NCBI GenBank assembly: GCA_050743075.1
Contig: JBOGDS010000028.1
Location: 1 to 39,729, forward strand
DNA length: 39,729 nt
Origin: JBOGDS01 sp050743075
Lineage (GTDB): Bacteria; Actinomycetota; Actinomycetes; Jiangellales; Jiangellaceae
Direction: 5' to 3'
The notes below the pieces were generated by a model, which made no database searches, was not told the origin of the DNA, and saw nothing but the letters and a program-made list of their open reading frames with translations. Numbering within the stretch: position 1 is the first letter of the stretch; the number at the start of each line of letters is the position of its first letter. A program made the translations under genes and the position numbers. This document shows, one piece after another, positions 17,114-26,549 of this stretch.

Positions 17114-17936
17114 GCACGGCCTCGCGCTCGGGGGCGGCCTCGAGGCCGCGGCCCGCCCGGGTCTGCGCCATCCGTAGCGGCGCGGTTCGCCGCTCGATCG
17201 CGGTGGCGATCGCCAGCCCGACGAGGATGACGACACCGCCGACGATGGCGTCGACAACGAAGTGGTTCGCGGTGAGGACGATCGAGGCGAGGATCAGGAA
17301 GGGCAGGGCGACGGCGACCACCCGAACAGTCCAGTGCCGCACCACCGCCACCCAGGCGATTGCGACCAGCAGGATCCACCCGAAATGCAGGCTCGGCATG
17401 GCCGCGAACTCGTTCACCAAGGCTGGCGAGTTCATCGACCGGTAGGTGGTCGCACCGGACGCGATCGTGTCGACGAACCCGTGGTCGGGCAGGAAACGCG
17501 GCGGCGCCAGCGGGTAGAGCGCGAAGATCACCAAGCTCAGGGCGCCGGAGGCCAGTACGGCGTTGCGGAAGCGGGGGTACGCGGCCGGGTGCCGCAGGAT
17601 CAGCCAGACCAACGTCAGCACGATGATCGGCCAGAACGCGATGTAGACGATGTTGGCCGCGCCGATCACGGCGTCGTGACCGATGACGGCCTGTTGGAGC
17701 TCGGGTTCGACGAAGATTCCCAGCGACCGCTCGAACGAGATGACCCGGTCGGCGTTGTCGAACGCAGAGGCCACCCGGTCACTGGTGAGCCCACGGACCA
17801 GCGAGTAGAGGAGGGCGGCGACGGCGATCAATGTCACCTCGCGGACGACGACCGGCAGCCGGCGTAGGCGAGCCGTTCCCCGTAACGCGCTGTGTGCCGC
17901 CACACCTCCGACAGCAACGTGCGGCTCGGACCTCAT
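17097..17936 (-). CDS. PAP2-superfamily membrane protein (inositolphosphotransferase-like)
   Basis: 279-aa membrane protein with about six helices. The PAP2 signature is split over loops: PRFLPDHGFVDT near residue 150, AMPSLHFGWILLVAIAWV (PSLH, catalytic His) near residue 185, and ANHFVVDAIVGG (HxxxD, second catalytic His) near residue 228. The spacing and PSLHF variant resemble inositol-phosphorylceramide-synthase-like PAP2 proteins, which act on membrane lipids at the outer face. ATG 17936 is taken as start; AGAGGA is directly adjacent, so an in-frame GTG 17966 is possible. The upstream repeat shared with the MMPL gene ends 34 bp before this ATG, suggesting co-regulation of the two genes. 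Confidence 0.8.
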   Translation of the reverse strand: MRSEPHVAVGGVAAHSALRGTARLRRLPVVVREVTLIAVAALLYSLVRGLTSDRVASAFDNADRVISFERSLGIFVEPELQQAVIGHDAVIGAANIVYIAFWPIIVLTLVWLILRHPAAYPRFRNAVLASGALSLVIFALYPLAPPRFLPDHGFVDTIASGATTYRSMNSPALVNEFAAMPSLHFGWILLVAIAWVAVVRHWTVRVVAVALPFLILASIVLTANHFVVDAIVGGVVILVGLAIATAIERRTAPLRMAQTRAGRGLEAAPEREAVLTARE

Positions 17937-17969
17937 TCCTCTGAGCCTGGTCCGAGCCTGCCGCACGCG

Positions 17970-18013
17970 CAGTCGGGGAAGCTCCCGATCTTGCGGTAGG
18001 GGTAACCCCCCGG
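17970..18013 (-). repeat. Upstream element shared by MMPL and PAP2 genes, copy 2
   Basis: Second copy of the element at 16868-16910. Both palindromic parts (GGGGTTACCCC and TCGGGAGC-T-TCCCCGA on the minus strand) are conserved, while the linker differs at four positions. It lies just upstream of the PAP2 gene and immediately after the lactonase stop at 18025. Confidence 0.6.
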
Positions 18014-18024
18014 CGAACCCTGAC

Positions 18025-19014
18025 TCAGGTCAGGAGGAGACAGGACGGGCTCGGTGTCCGCACCGGCTCCCCGGCAGGTGTCGGGCGGCCCGACGCCGGG
18101 TCGAGGCTGAAGCTCGTCACCGTGCCGGACGACTGGTTGGCGACGTAGAGCCATGCGCCGGCGAGCTCGAGGTCTCGGGGCCCGTCGCCGCCGCACGGCA
18201 CGGTCGTGGTCGGCCGGAGCCGGCCCCCACCGTTCTCGACGGCGAACACCGCAATGCTGTCGTGGCCGCGGTTCGCGACGTAGCAGAATCGCCCGTCGGC
18301 CGACACCTTGACAGCCGACGGGTGGTTGGTGACGGCGACGTCGTCGGGAACCGTCGATACCGGCTCGCCCCAGGTGAATGACCGCAGGTCGAGCACCCGC
18401 ACCGTCGAGTCCAGCTCGGCGACGACATACGCGGATGTGCCGCCAGGGTCGAACGCCACGTGCCGAGGGCCGGCCCCAGGGTTCGTCACCGCGGTCATGG
18501 CCGGCGTGAGGCGTCCGGAGTCGAAGAGATACCGGTGCAGCGAGTCGGTTCCGAGGTCGACCACCAGCACGTACGCCCCGGACGGCTCGGCGACGACCAT
18601 GTGCGCGTGCGGCCCTTGCTGCCGTTCCGGATCGGGGCCGCTGCCGCTGTGCCGTACCAGGTCGGTGCGCTCGCCGACGGAGCCGTCCACGTCGATCGGA
18701 TGGACCGAGACCGAGCCTGAGCCGTAGTTCGCCGTGAGCAGGAACCGGCCGCTGGGATGGACCGAGAGATGCGTCGGGCTCGTGCCACCGGTCGGTTGCG
18801 AAGCCAGCGGCCGCAGCGATTCGTCGTCGATGCCGAATGCCGCGACCCGGCCCTCGGAGCCCTCGACGACGGCATAGAGCGTCCGGCTGTCGGGATGCAG
18901 GGCCAGGAACGACGCATCGGCGACGGCGGCACCCGGCCGGACCGAGAGCCGCGAGCCGTCGACATCGAGGATGCGGATCCCTGCGTCGCCGTAGCCGCCC
19001 AGAAATCCGCGCAT
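18025..19014 (-). CDS. Lactonase-family seven-bladed beta-propeller protein
   Basis: 329-aa protein of the YbhE/6-phosphogluconolactonase-like propeller family. It contains propeller-blade repeats such as SFLALHPDSRTLYAVVEG, THLSVHPSGRFLLTANYG and RHVAFDPGGTSAYVVAELD, and the family-typical GPHAHMV segment. No signal peptide is seen, so it is probably cytosolic. The true substrate is uncertain, since most members are assigned by homology only. The ATG at 19014 is preceded by AGGAGGG. It is divergent from hutI with 39 bp between start codons, so its Shine-Dalgarno and leader overlap the hutI promoter. Confidence 0.85.
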   Translation of the reverse strand: MRGFLGGYGDAGIRILDVDGSRLSVRPGAAVADASFLALHPDSRTLYAVVEGSEGRVAAFGIDDESLRPLASQPTGGTSPTHLSVHPSGRFLLTANYGSGSVSVHPIDVDGSVGERTDLVRHSGSGPDPERQQGPHAHMVVAEPSGAYVLVVDLGTDSLHRYLFDSGRLTPAMTAVTNPGAGPRHVAFDPGGTSAYVVAELDSTVRVLDLRSFTWGEPVSTVPDDVAVTNHPSAVKVSADGRFCYVANRGHDSIAVFAVENGGGRLRPTTTVPCGGDGPRDLELAGAWLYVANQSSGTVTSFSLDPASGRPTPAGEPVRTPSPSCLLLT

Positions 19015-19040
19015 ATGGACCCTCCTACCCGTGGGCGCCC

Positions 19041-19046
19041 TACCGT
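19041..19046 (+). promoter_or_regulatory. Putative -10 of a leaderless hutI transcript
   Basis: TACCGT fits TANNNT and ends 7 nt before the hutI GTG, with no Shine-Dalgarno between. It lies within the 39-bp divergent gap to the lactonase gene. Confidence 0.45.
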
Positions 19047-19053
19047 AAGGCTG

Positions 19054-20265
19054 GTGTCGACGACGTTGCTGGACGGCATCAGCCTGCTGGTTACCGGCTC
19101 ACCCGAGCATGGCGACGGGTCCCTGCTGGGGGAAATCATTGGCGCGGCGCTGGTCGTCGAGGGCGACCGGGTGGTGTGGGTCGGCCCGTCAGGCGGCGCC
19201 CCGGACGCGGATGTGCGAGTCGACGTCGAAGGCCGTTGCGTGGTCCCGGGCTTCGTGGACAGCCACTCGCACCTGCTCTTCGCGGGGGACCGGGCGGCCG
19301 AGTTCGACGCCCGGATGGCGGGGCGTCGCTACGAGGCCGGCGGTATCCGCACGACCGTCGCCGCGACCCGGGCGGCGTCCGACGAGGCACTCGAGGCGAA
19401 CCTGACCCGGCTGCTGGCCGAGATGCGCCGGCAGGGGACGACGACCGTCGAGGTCAAGAGCGGCTACGGCCTGACGGTTCGCGACGAGACCCGGACCCTC
19501 GCGCTGGCCCGTCAGTACACCGACGAGACGACGTACCTGGGCGCTCACGTGGTGCCCACCGAGTTCGCGGAGCGCCCGGGCGACTACGTCGCGCTCGTCG
19601 CCGGCGTGATGCTCGAGGCGTGCGCGCCGTACGCACGCTGGATCGACGTGTTCTGCGAGCGGGGTGCGTTCGACGCCGACGCCGCGCGGACCGTGTTGAC
19701 CGCCGGCCTCCGGCACGGCTTGGCGGCCAGAGTGCACGCGAACCAGCTGCGGCACGGTCCCGGGGTCCAGTTGGCCTGCGAGCTGGGAGCAGCCAGCGCG
19801 GACCACTGCACCTATCTCACCAGCGAGGACGTGGACGCGCTGGCGTCGTCCGGCACGGTCGCGACCCTGCTTCCCGGCGTCGAGTTCTCGACCCGGTCGC
19901 CGTATCCCGACGCGCGGATCCTGTTGGATGCCGGTGTCACGGTTGCGATCGCGACCGACTGCAACCCGGGGTCGTCGTTCACCTCGTCGATGCCCTTCTG
20001 CCTCGCGCTGGCGGTGCGGGAGATGCGGATGACCGCCGCCGAGGCGCTCTGGTCGGCAACGGCCGGCGGCGCCGCGGCGCTGCGGCGTACGGACGTGGGC
20101 CGGCTGGTGCCCGGTGCCCGCGCTGACCTGGCTGTGCTGGACGCCCCGTCGTACGTGCACCTGGCGTACCGGCCCGGCGTACCACTGGTGGCCGGCACCT
20201 GGCTCGCCGGCCGTCCGGTGGCGGCCAGGGCGCCGGTGCCGCCGCATCTGTGGATGGCACGCTGA
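19054..20265 (+). CDS. hutI: Imidazolonepropionase
   Basis: Third histidine-degradation enzyme, hydrolysing 4-imidazolone-5-propionate to N-formimino-L-glutamate, the substrate of HutF. The 403-aa cytosolic metal-dependent amidohydrolase shows the ligand motif DSHSHLLFAGDRAAEF near residues 69-84, the substrate loop VEVKSGYGL, and ARVHANQL, DHCTYL and ATDCNPGSSFTSSMP. GTG 19054 is taken as start because TACCGT is 7 nt upstream and the frame upstream is antisense to the lactonase gene. It is separated from hutF by about 5 kb of minus-strand genes, so it is a separate transcription unit. Its stop codon lies inside the left arm of a long palindrome. Confidence 0.95.
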   Translation: MSTTLLDGISLLVTGSPEHGDGSLLGEIIGAALVVEGDRVVWVGPSGGAPDADVRVDVEGRCVVPGFVDSHSHLLFAGDRAAEFDARMAGRRYEAGGIRTTVAATRAASDEALEANLTRLLAEMRRQGTTTVEVKSGYGLTVRDETRTLALARQYTDETTYLGAHVVPTEFAERPGDYVALVAGVMLEACAPYARWIDVFCERGAFDADAARTVLTAGLRHGLAARVHANQLRHGPGVQLACELGAASADHCTYLTSEDVDALASSGTVATLLPGVEFSTRSPYPDARILLDAGVTVAIATDCNPGSSFTSSMPFCLALAVREMRMTAAEALWSATAGGAAALRRTDVGRLVPGARADLAVLDAPSYVHLAYRPGVPLVAGTWLAGRPVAARAPVPPHLWMAR

Positions 20266-20347
20266 ACTGCTCCACAAAACCAGACAAAAGGGTGACCGCA
20301 GCAACGGTTCAGCGTGCCATCCACGACGGTTCGGCGTGCCATGCACG
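20250..20347. repeat. Palindrome over the hutI stop codon with a third repeated arm
   Basis: An 18-bp perfect stem (20250-20267 with 20307-20324) encloses a 39-nt loop and includes the hutI TGA. A 22-bp unit carrying the right arm is tandemly repeated: 20304-20325 and 20326-20347 differ at two positions. The structure probably terminates hutI and faces the convergent acyltransferase gene ending at 20428. Nothing further is recognised up to 20427. Confidence 0.65.
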
Positions 20348-20427
20348 GATGCGCGAGGCCAGGTCGCGCCGGGCGCCGGCTGGGCCGGGCAGGGCCGTCC
20401 GACGCTGCCGCGACGGGTGTCCGTGCG

Positions 20428-21624
20428 TCACCGGGCCGGGCGGCTCTGGACGAGCATCGTCGCCCCCCGGGAGAGCTCCGCCGCGACCCATTCCAGCGGA
20501 CCGCGGCCGACGAAGACACGCCAGGGCACGGCGATCGCCAGGGCGACGCAGACGTGCCAGATCAGGGCCGCCGGAATCGTGTCCGGCAGCAGGGTCGAGA
20601 GCAGGAGGACGTGCACGGTGTAGAGCGTGAACGTCATGCTGCCGATCGCCGCGAGCGGCCAGAGGAGCCGTCCGGTGGCCCGCACGAGCAGGAGCATCAG
20701 GCCCAGCACGATGCACGCCGTCCCGATCGTGTGCAGCAGGTCGAGCGGGGATCCCGAGTGGGGTGAGGCCACCGCGAGCCACCACCAGCTCGTCGTCGGC
20801 GTCGTACCGAAGAACGACGTCGTCAGCACATGCTCGAGCGCTCGCCCGGCCAGCGGCGTCCCAGCGGCGCCGGCCGCCTCCAGCTCGTACAGCCCGCCGC
20901 CGGGATGCAACAGCAGCCAGGACGTTCCCCAGGCCGCGATCGCGAGCGCGGCGCCGCCCACCAGGACGTAGGTCGCGGTCCGGGCCCGGTGCAGGGCGAG
21001 GCGCCCGATACCAAGGCCCGCGAGCAGGTACGCAGTCCACGTCAGGACGGGGTAGTAACCGGTCAGGGCGATCTCCCGCAGCAGATCCACCGGATGCGCC
21101 AGGGACTCCAGCGTCGGGTTCGCGAAGGATGGGCCGGGCACCGCCGGCCGGATCGCCTGGCTGAGCACAGGCGCCAGCACCGCCCACACCCCGGCGAGAG
21201 GCAGCAGAACGCGGGCCGGCAGGCCGAGGAACGGGACCGCCACCACGAAGAACACGGCATAGTAGGCCAGAATCACCGCGACGCCGGAGTCGAAGGCGCC
21301 GAGGAACAGCCCGACCAGCATGAGCACGGCCGCCCGGCCGAGGATGCCGGCCCTGGCCCGGGCGAGCGGGTGGCCGCGTGGCGGCGTCGAGCCGCCGCTG
21401 GCCAGCGCCAACCCGACGCCAGCAAGTACCGCGAACAGCGCGGCCGACCGGCCGCTGGCGATCAGGTACGCGGTGCTTGTGGAGCCGTCGGGGTCGTCGC
21501 GGGGGAGGATGTGGATCGACATCATGCCGATCAGCGCGACGCCGCGCGCCGCGTCGACGCCCAGTAGTCGGCGCCGCGCGGGCAGACGCGTGTCGGACGG
21601 ATCGAGGGCCTGCCGTGCTGTCAC
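20428..21624 (-). CDS. Acyltransferase-like membrane protein (heparan-alpha-glucosaminide N-acetyltransferase/DUF418 type)
   Basis: 398-aa protein with about ten membrane helices. It begins with RRRLLGVDAARGVALIGMMS followed by IHILP, the typical first helix of DUF1624/DUF418-type membrane acyltransferases. Helix-rich middle segments and a C-terminal FTLYTVHVLLLSTLL segment follow the same plan. The role may be transfer of acyl groups to envelope molecules; the substrate is unknown. GTG 21624 is chosen because its GTGA overlaps the stop codon of the preceding 47-aa ORF, showing translational coupling; the open frame reaches 21771 but with low-complexity basic residues. It converges on hutI. 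Confidence 0.8.
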   Translation of the reverse strand: MTARQALDPSDTRLPARRRLLGVDAARGVALIGMMSIHILPRDDPDGSTSTAYLIASGRSAALFAVLAGVGLALASGGSTPPRGHPLARARAGILGRAAVLMLVGLFLGAFDSGVAVILAYYAVFFVVAVPFLGLPARVLLPLAGVWAVLAPVLSQAIRPAVPGPSFANPTLESLAHPVDLLREIALTGYYPVLTWTAYLLAGLGIGRLALHRARTATYVLVGGAALAIAAWGTSWLLLHPGGGLYELEAAGAAGTPLAGRALEHVLTTSFFGTTPTTSWWWLAVASPHSGSPLDLLHTIGTACIVLGLMLLLVRATGRLLWPLAAIGSMTFTLYTVHVLLLSTLLPDTIPAALIWHVCVALAIAVPWRVFVGRGPLEWVAAELSRGATMLVQSRPAR

Positions 21625-21764
21625 CAGACGAGGTCGGCGATCCAGCGCAAGAGCGGCAGCACGGCCGGCGCGGTCACGACCAGCAGCCCGATCGCAGCAG
21701 CCAGCGCGACCAGGCGGATCTTGACGTTCGGCCCGCCGTCGGCGTCGCGCATGTTCCGCAGCAT
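21621..21764 (-). CDS. 47-aa single-helix membrane peptide
   Basis: A 47-codon frame starting at ATG 21764 whose TGA overlaps the GTG of the acyltransferase gene (GTGA). The product has a polar N-terminus (MLRNMRDADGGPN), one hydrophobic helix (IRLVALAAAIGLLVVTAPAV) and an aromatic end (LLRWIADLVW). TAGGCT lies 6 nt upstream, giving a leaderless start. The stop/start overlap and the membrane character make it a likely real gene and possible small subunit of the acyltransferase protein. A second in-frame ATG lies 5 codons in. I know no family name. Confidence 0.6.
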   Translation of the reverse strand: MLRNMRDADGGPNVKIRLVALAAAIGLLVVTAPAVLPLLRWIADLVW

Positions 21765-21770
21765 GACCCA

Positions 21771-21776
21771 AGCCTA
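21771..21776 (-). promoter_or_regulatory. Putative -10 of the 47-aa peptide/acyltransferase unit
   Basis: TAGGCT on the minus strand fits TANNNT and is 6 nt before the ATG at 21764. Confidence 0.35.
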
Positions 21777-21875
21777 GGCGGGCACGTCCCCCTGTTGCGC
21801 ATCTTGTGGAGGGATGTCAAATGCGATCCGCCCTCCGGATGGGTTCAGGTCCCTCCGCACGATGGAGGCGAGCAG

Positions 21876-21896
21876 GTTGAGTCGGATAGACTCAAG
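21876..21896 (+). promoter_or_regulatory. HAIR operator 1 of the dnaK operon
   Basis: GTTGAGT-N7-ACTCAAG matches the HspR-associated inverted repeat consensus CTTGAGT-N7-ACTCAAG in 13 of 14 arm positions. It ends 7 bp before the -35. Confidence 0.85.
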
Positions 21897-21903
21897 TCAG
21901 AGT

Positions 21904-21931
21904 TTGACAACCCGAGCCGACCGGCGATACT
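21904..21931 (+). promoter_or_regulatory. dnaK promoter
   Basis: A -35 TTGACA (21904-21909), a 16-nt spacer and a -10 GATACT (21926-21931) give a start near 21938, with a leader of about 50 nt before dnaK. The -10 is overlapped by HAIR operator 2. Confidence 0.6.
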
Positions 21932-21950
21932 TGAGCCCGAGTCGCTCAAC
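21930..21950 (+). promoter_or_regulatory. HAIR operator 2 of the dnaK operon
   Basis: CTTGAGC-N7-GCTCAAC matches the HAIR consensus in 11 of 14 arm positions. It covers the end of the -10 and the start of transcription, where bound HspR would block initiation. Confidence 0.8.
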
Positions 21951-21986
21951 AGCATTGGGACGTACGTACTTCGGAGGTAACTGGTC

Positions 21987-23890
<1,904 letters not shown>

Positions 23891-23894
<4 letters not shown>

Positions 23895-24535
23895 CCGACC
23901 GCGGCCAGAACGGCCCTGACGAGGCCGCCGGTCCGGTGGTTCGCGATCGTCGTCGCCTCGATCCGCAGACCGGCGAGGTGCGCGACCACCGGGCTGCCGG
24001 CCCGCCTGCCGCACCCACCGGCCCGGCGGCGCCGGGAGGCAGCGGTGACGCGTTGGCGGCGGCCCAGGCCGAGGCGGCCGAGCGGCTGGACGATCTGCGC
24101 CGCCTGCAGGCCGAGTACGTCAACTACCGTCGCCGGGTCGAGCGCGACCGGCAGGCCGTCCGGGATGGCGCGGTCGCGTCCGTCCTCGGCGAGTTCCTCG
24201 GTGTTCTCGACGACATCGGCCGAGCCCGCGACCACGGCGACCTGACCGGCGGCTTTCAGAAGGTCGGCGAGGCACTCGAGGCCACCACCGCGAAGCTCGG
24301 GCTGGTGCGGTACGGCGAGCCGGGCGACGCCTTCGACCCCACCGTGCACGAGGCGCTCATGCACGAGTACTCCGACGAGGTCACCGTCCCGACCTGCACC
24401 CGGGTCCTGATGCCCGGCTACCGGCACGGCGACCGGGTCATCCGGCCGGCACGGGTCGCGGTGGCAGAGCCCACCGAGATGCTGCCGACCCCCGACGACG
24501 CCGACGATGTAGCCGCGGGTGACACTGACGACTGA
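23891..24535 (+). CDS. grpE: Nucleotide exchange factor GrpE
   Basis: 214-aa co-chaperone that releases ADP from DnaK. A disordered N-terminus of about 50 residues is followed by a long helix (DALAAAQAEAAERLDDLRRL, QAEYVNYRRRVERDR), the dimerisation coil. The C-terminal beta-domain includes FDPTVHEALMHEYSDEV and VLMPGYRHGDRVIRPARVAV, the GrpE signature. Start GTG 23891 overlaps the dnaK stop, indicating translational coupling. The gap to dnaJ is 27 bp. Confidence 0.96.
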
Positions 24536-24562
24536 GTGCTGACACGGGGAGGAGGGACGCCG

Positions 24563-25732
24563 ATGAGCACGAAGGACTGGCTCGAGAAGGACTACTACAA
24601 GATCCTCGGCGTCCCGAAAGATGCCGACGCCGCCGCGGTCAAGAAGGCGTATCGCAACCTTGCCCGTGATCTGCACCCGGACCGCAACTCCGCCGACAAG
24701 GTCGCCGAGACCCGGTTCAAGGAGGTCTCGGAGGCCTACTCGGTCCTCTCCAACCCGGAGAAGCGCAAGCAGTACGACGAGGCGCGCACACTGTTCGGCA
24801 GCGGTTTCCGGGTGCCGAGCGGTGCTGGCGCAGGCTCTGGCGGCACGTTCAACTTCGACCTCGGCGACCTGTTCGGCTCGACCGGCGGCGCCGGTGCCGG
24901 TGGAGCCGGCGGTCTCGGCGACGTGTTCGGCGGCCTGTTCGGCCAGCGGACGCGGACCACCCAGGCCCGCCGCGGTGCCGACGTCGAGAGCGATGTCACG
25001 ATCGGTTTCGCGGAGGCTGTGGAAGGCGTCACCGTCCCGCTGCGCATGACCAGCGCGTCCGCGTGTACGGCGTGCGCCGGTACCGGCGCCAAGGCCGGCA
25101 CGGTGCCGCGGGTGTGCCCGGCCTGTTCGGGTACCGGACACACCAGCACCAACGCCGGACGGTTCTCGCTGTCCGAGCCGTGCCGCGAGTGCAAGGGCCG
25201 GGGGCTCGTCGTGGACGATCCGTGCCCGGTCTGCAAGGGCTCCGGCCGCGGCACCACCAGCCGGGTCATGCAGGTGCGGATTCCGGGTGGTGTGCGCGAC
25301 GCCCAGCGCATCCGGCTCAAGGGCAAGGGTGCACCCGGCGAGCGCGGCGGACTTTCCGGCGATCTCTACGTCACCGTTCATGTGTCCCCGCACCCGGTGT
25401 TCGGGCGGCGAGGTGAGCACCTCACGGTCACGGTCCCGGTCACGTTTCCCGAGGCCACCCTCGGCGCGGAGATCAAGGTGCCGACGCTGAACGGCGTGCC
25501 GGTCACCCTGAAGCTGCCGCCGGGTACGCCCAACAGGCGGACGTTCCGGGTCCGCGGCCGGGGTTCGCGACGCTCCGACGGCACCCGAGGCGACCTGCTC
25601 GTCAGCGTCGAGGTGCTGGTCCCGCAGCGGGTCGACGGCCAGGCCAAGGAGGCGCTGGAATCGTTCCAGGCCGCGACGTCGGGTGACGACGTCCGAGCGG
25701 AGTTGATGCGCGCCGCGGAGAAGGGCGGCTGA
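24563..25732 (+). CDS. dnaJ: Chaperone DnaJ (type I Hsp40)
   Basis: 389-aa co-chaperone that stimulates DnaK ATPase and delivers substrates. The J-domain spans residues ~8-75 (KDYYKILGVPKDADAAAVKK) with the HPD tripeptide in DLHPDRN. A Gly/Phe-rich region follows (FGSTGGAGAGGAGGLGDVF). Four zinc-finger repeats come next, CTACAGTG, CPACSGTG, CRECKGRG and CPVCKGSG, then the C-terminal peptide-binding domain. ATG 24563 with GGAGGAGGG upstream is preferred to the upstream GTG at 24536. It is third in the operon, and hspR follows 4 bp after its stop. Confidence 0.97.
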   Translation: MSTKDWLEKDYYKILGVPKDADAAAVKKAYRNLARDLHPDRNSADKVAETRFKEVSEAYSVLSNPEKRKQYDEARTLFGSGFRVPSGAGAGSGGTFNFDLGDLFGSTGGAGAGGAGGLGDVFGGLFGQRTRTTQARRGADVESDVTIGFAEAVEGVTVPLRMTSASACTACAGTGAKAGTVPRVCPACSGTGHTSTNAGRFSLSEPCRECKGRGLVVDDPCPVCKGSGRGTTSRVMQVRIPGGVRDAQRIRLKGKGAPGERGGLSGDLYVTVHVSPHPVFGRRGEHLTVTVPVTFPEATLGAEIKVPTLNGVPVTLKLPPGTPNRRTFRVRGRGSRRSDGTRGDLLVSVEVLVPQRVDGQAKEALESFQAATSGDDVRAELMRAAEKGG

Positions 25733-25736
25733 CGCC

Positions 25737-26138
25737 GTGGACTCCGGGAGCCGCTTCGTGGTCACCATGGCTGGCGCCGCCCGGCTGCTCCGTGACGACG
25801 AGCCCATCTATGTGATCTCTGTTGCCGCCGAGATGGCGGGGATGCACCCCCAGACGCTGCGCCAGTACGACCGGCTGGGGCTGGTCTCGCCGGGGCGGTC
25901 CGGCGGCGGCGGCCGTCGGTACTCGCTGCGCGACATCGAGCTGCTGCGCGAGGTCCAGCGGCTGTCGCACGACGAGGGTGTGAACCTGGCTGGCATCAAG
26001 CGCATCCTCGAGCTCGAGGCCGAGGTCGACGCACTGCGGCAGCGGATGGCTGAGCTCAACGCCGAGGTGGCGTGGCTCGCCGCCCGGGTGACGCCGCACC
26101 CGTTGACCCCCTGGCCGGCCCGCCGGATGCTCACCTGA
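25737..26138 (+). CDS. hspR: Heat-shock repressor HspR (MerR family)
   Basis: 133-aa DNA-binding protein. A MerR-type winged helix occupies residues ~22-90, with VAAEMAGMHPQTLRQYDRLG as recognition segment and GRRYSLRDIELLREVQRLS in the wing and following helix. A coiled coil, LELEAEVDALRQRMAELNAE, follows. It represses heat-shock genes by binding HAIR sites with DnaK as co-repressor; three such sites are in this window (two at dnaK, one at clpB). The start is GTG 25737, 4 bp after the dnaJ stop, so it is translated from the operon mRNA and feeds back on itself. Confidence 0.95.
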   Translation: MDSGSRFVVTMAGAARLLRDDEPIYVISVAAEMAGMHPQTLRQYDRLGLVSPGRSGGGGRRYSLRDIELLREVQRLSHDEGVNLAGIKRILELEAEVDALRQRMAELNAEVAWLAARVTPHPLTPWPARRMLT

Positions 26139-26147
26139 CCGGCACCT

Positions 26148-26173
26148 CTGGGTCCTCGCGACTCGCGACCCAG
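26148..26173 (+). terminator. Terminator hairpin of the dnaK operon
   Basis: CTGGGTC (26148-26154) pairs with GACCCAG (26167-26173), with an inner CGCG/CGCG pairing in the loop, 9 bp after the hspR stop. No U-tract. Bases 26174-26390 show no recognisable gene. Confidence 0.5.
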
Positions 26174-26390
26174 CTGTCCGGCATGATGGGCGTGCCACTC
26201 GCCGGCCACCTGGTCGTGTGCGACCAGGTAACGATCGACTGCGTATCCCGACTCCGGGTCGGTTGAGCGGCATTGGGCAGGCTCGCTTCCCTTGGCATCG
26301 TGATCCGGACCGTCAAACAGCCAGCTGGCAAGGCTGGGCCCGGAGTAGCGTTCACACGTCGACGCGCTGGATCCCGGCTTGCCGCATGCG

Positions 26391-26546
26391 TCACCTGACG
26401 CGCTGGACCCCGTGTGGCACGTCCCAGTGGCGCAGGCGGCGGCATAGCTCGATGAGATCGAAGGCTGCCCGCAGGTTTTCAGCGGCCGACGTCCGCGGCG
26501 GTGGATCGAAGCCCTCGCCGATGCTGCGCCGTTTCTGCACCGGCAC
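26391..26546 (-). CDS. Small ORF downstream of the nucleotidyltransferase (51 aa, possibly truncated)
   Basis: A 51-codon minus-strand frame beginning at GTG 26546, 3 nt after the nucleotidyltransferase stop. It contains EGFDPPPRTSAAENLRAAFD followed by LIELCRRLRHWDVPHGVQRVR. The composition and amphipathic helix look like a real protein rather than a shadow. Its end falls at a near-duplicated 15-bp sequence (26361-26375 and 26398-26412), so the native C-terminus may have been lost. Tight spacing suggests it works with the nucleotidyltransferase, for instance as a toxin-antitoxin-like partner; that is inference only. Confidence 0.45.
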   Translation of the reverse strand: MPVQKRRSIGEGFDPPPRTSAAENLRAAFDLIELCRRLRHWDVPHGVQRVR

Positions 26547-26549
26547 CGC

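Noticed and set aside
17262..17867. 201-codon plus-strand frame opposite the PAP2 gene
   Set aside because: Extremely charged, repetitive translation; the PAP2 motifs are on the minus strand.
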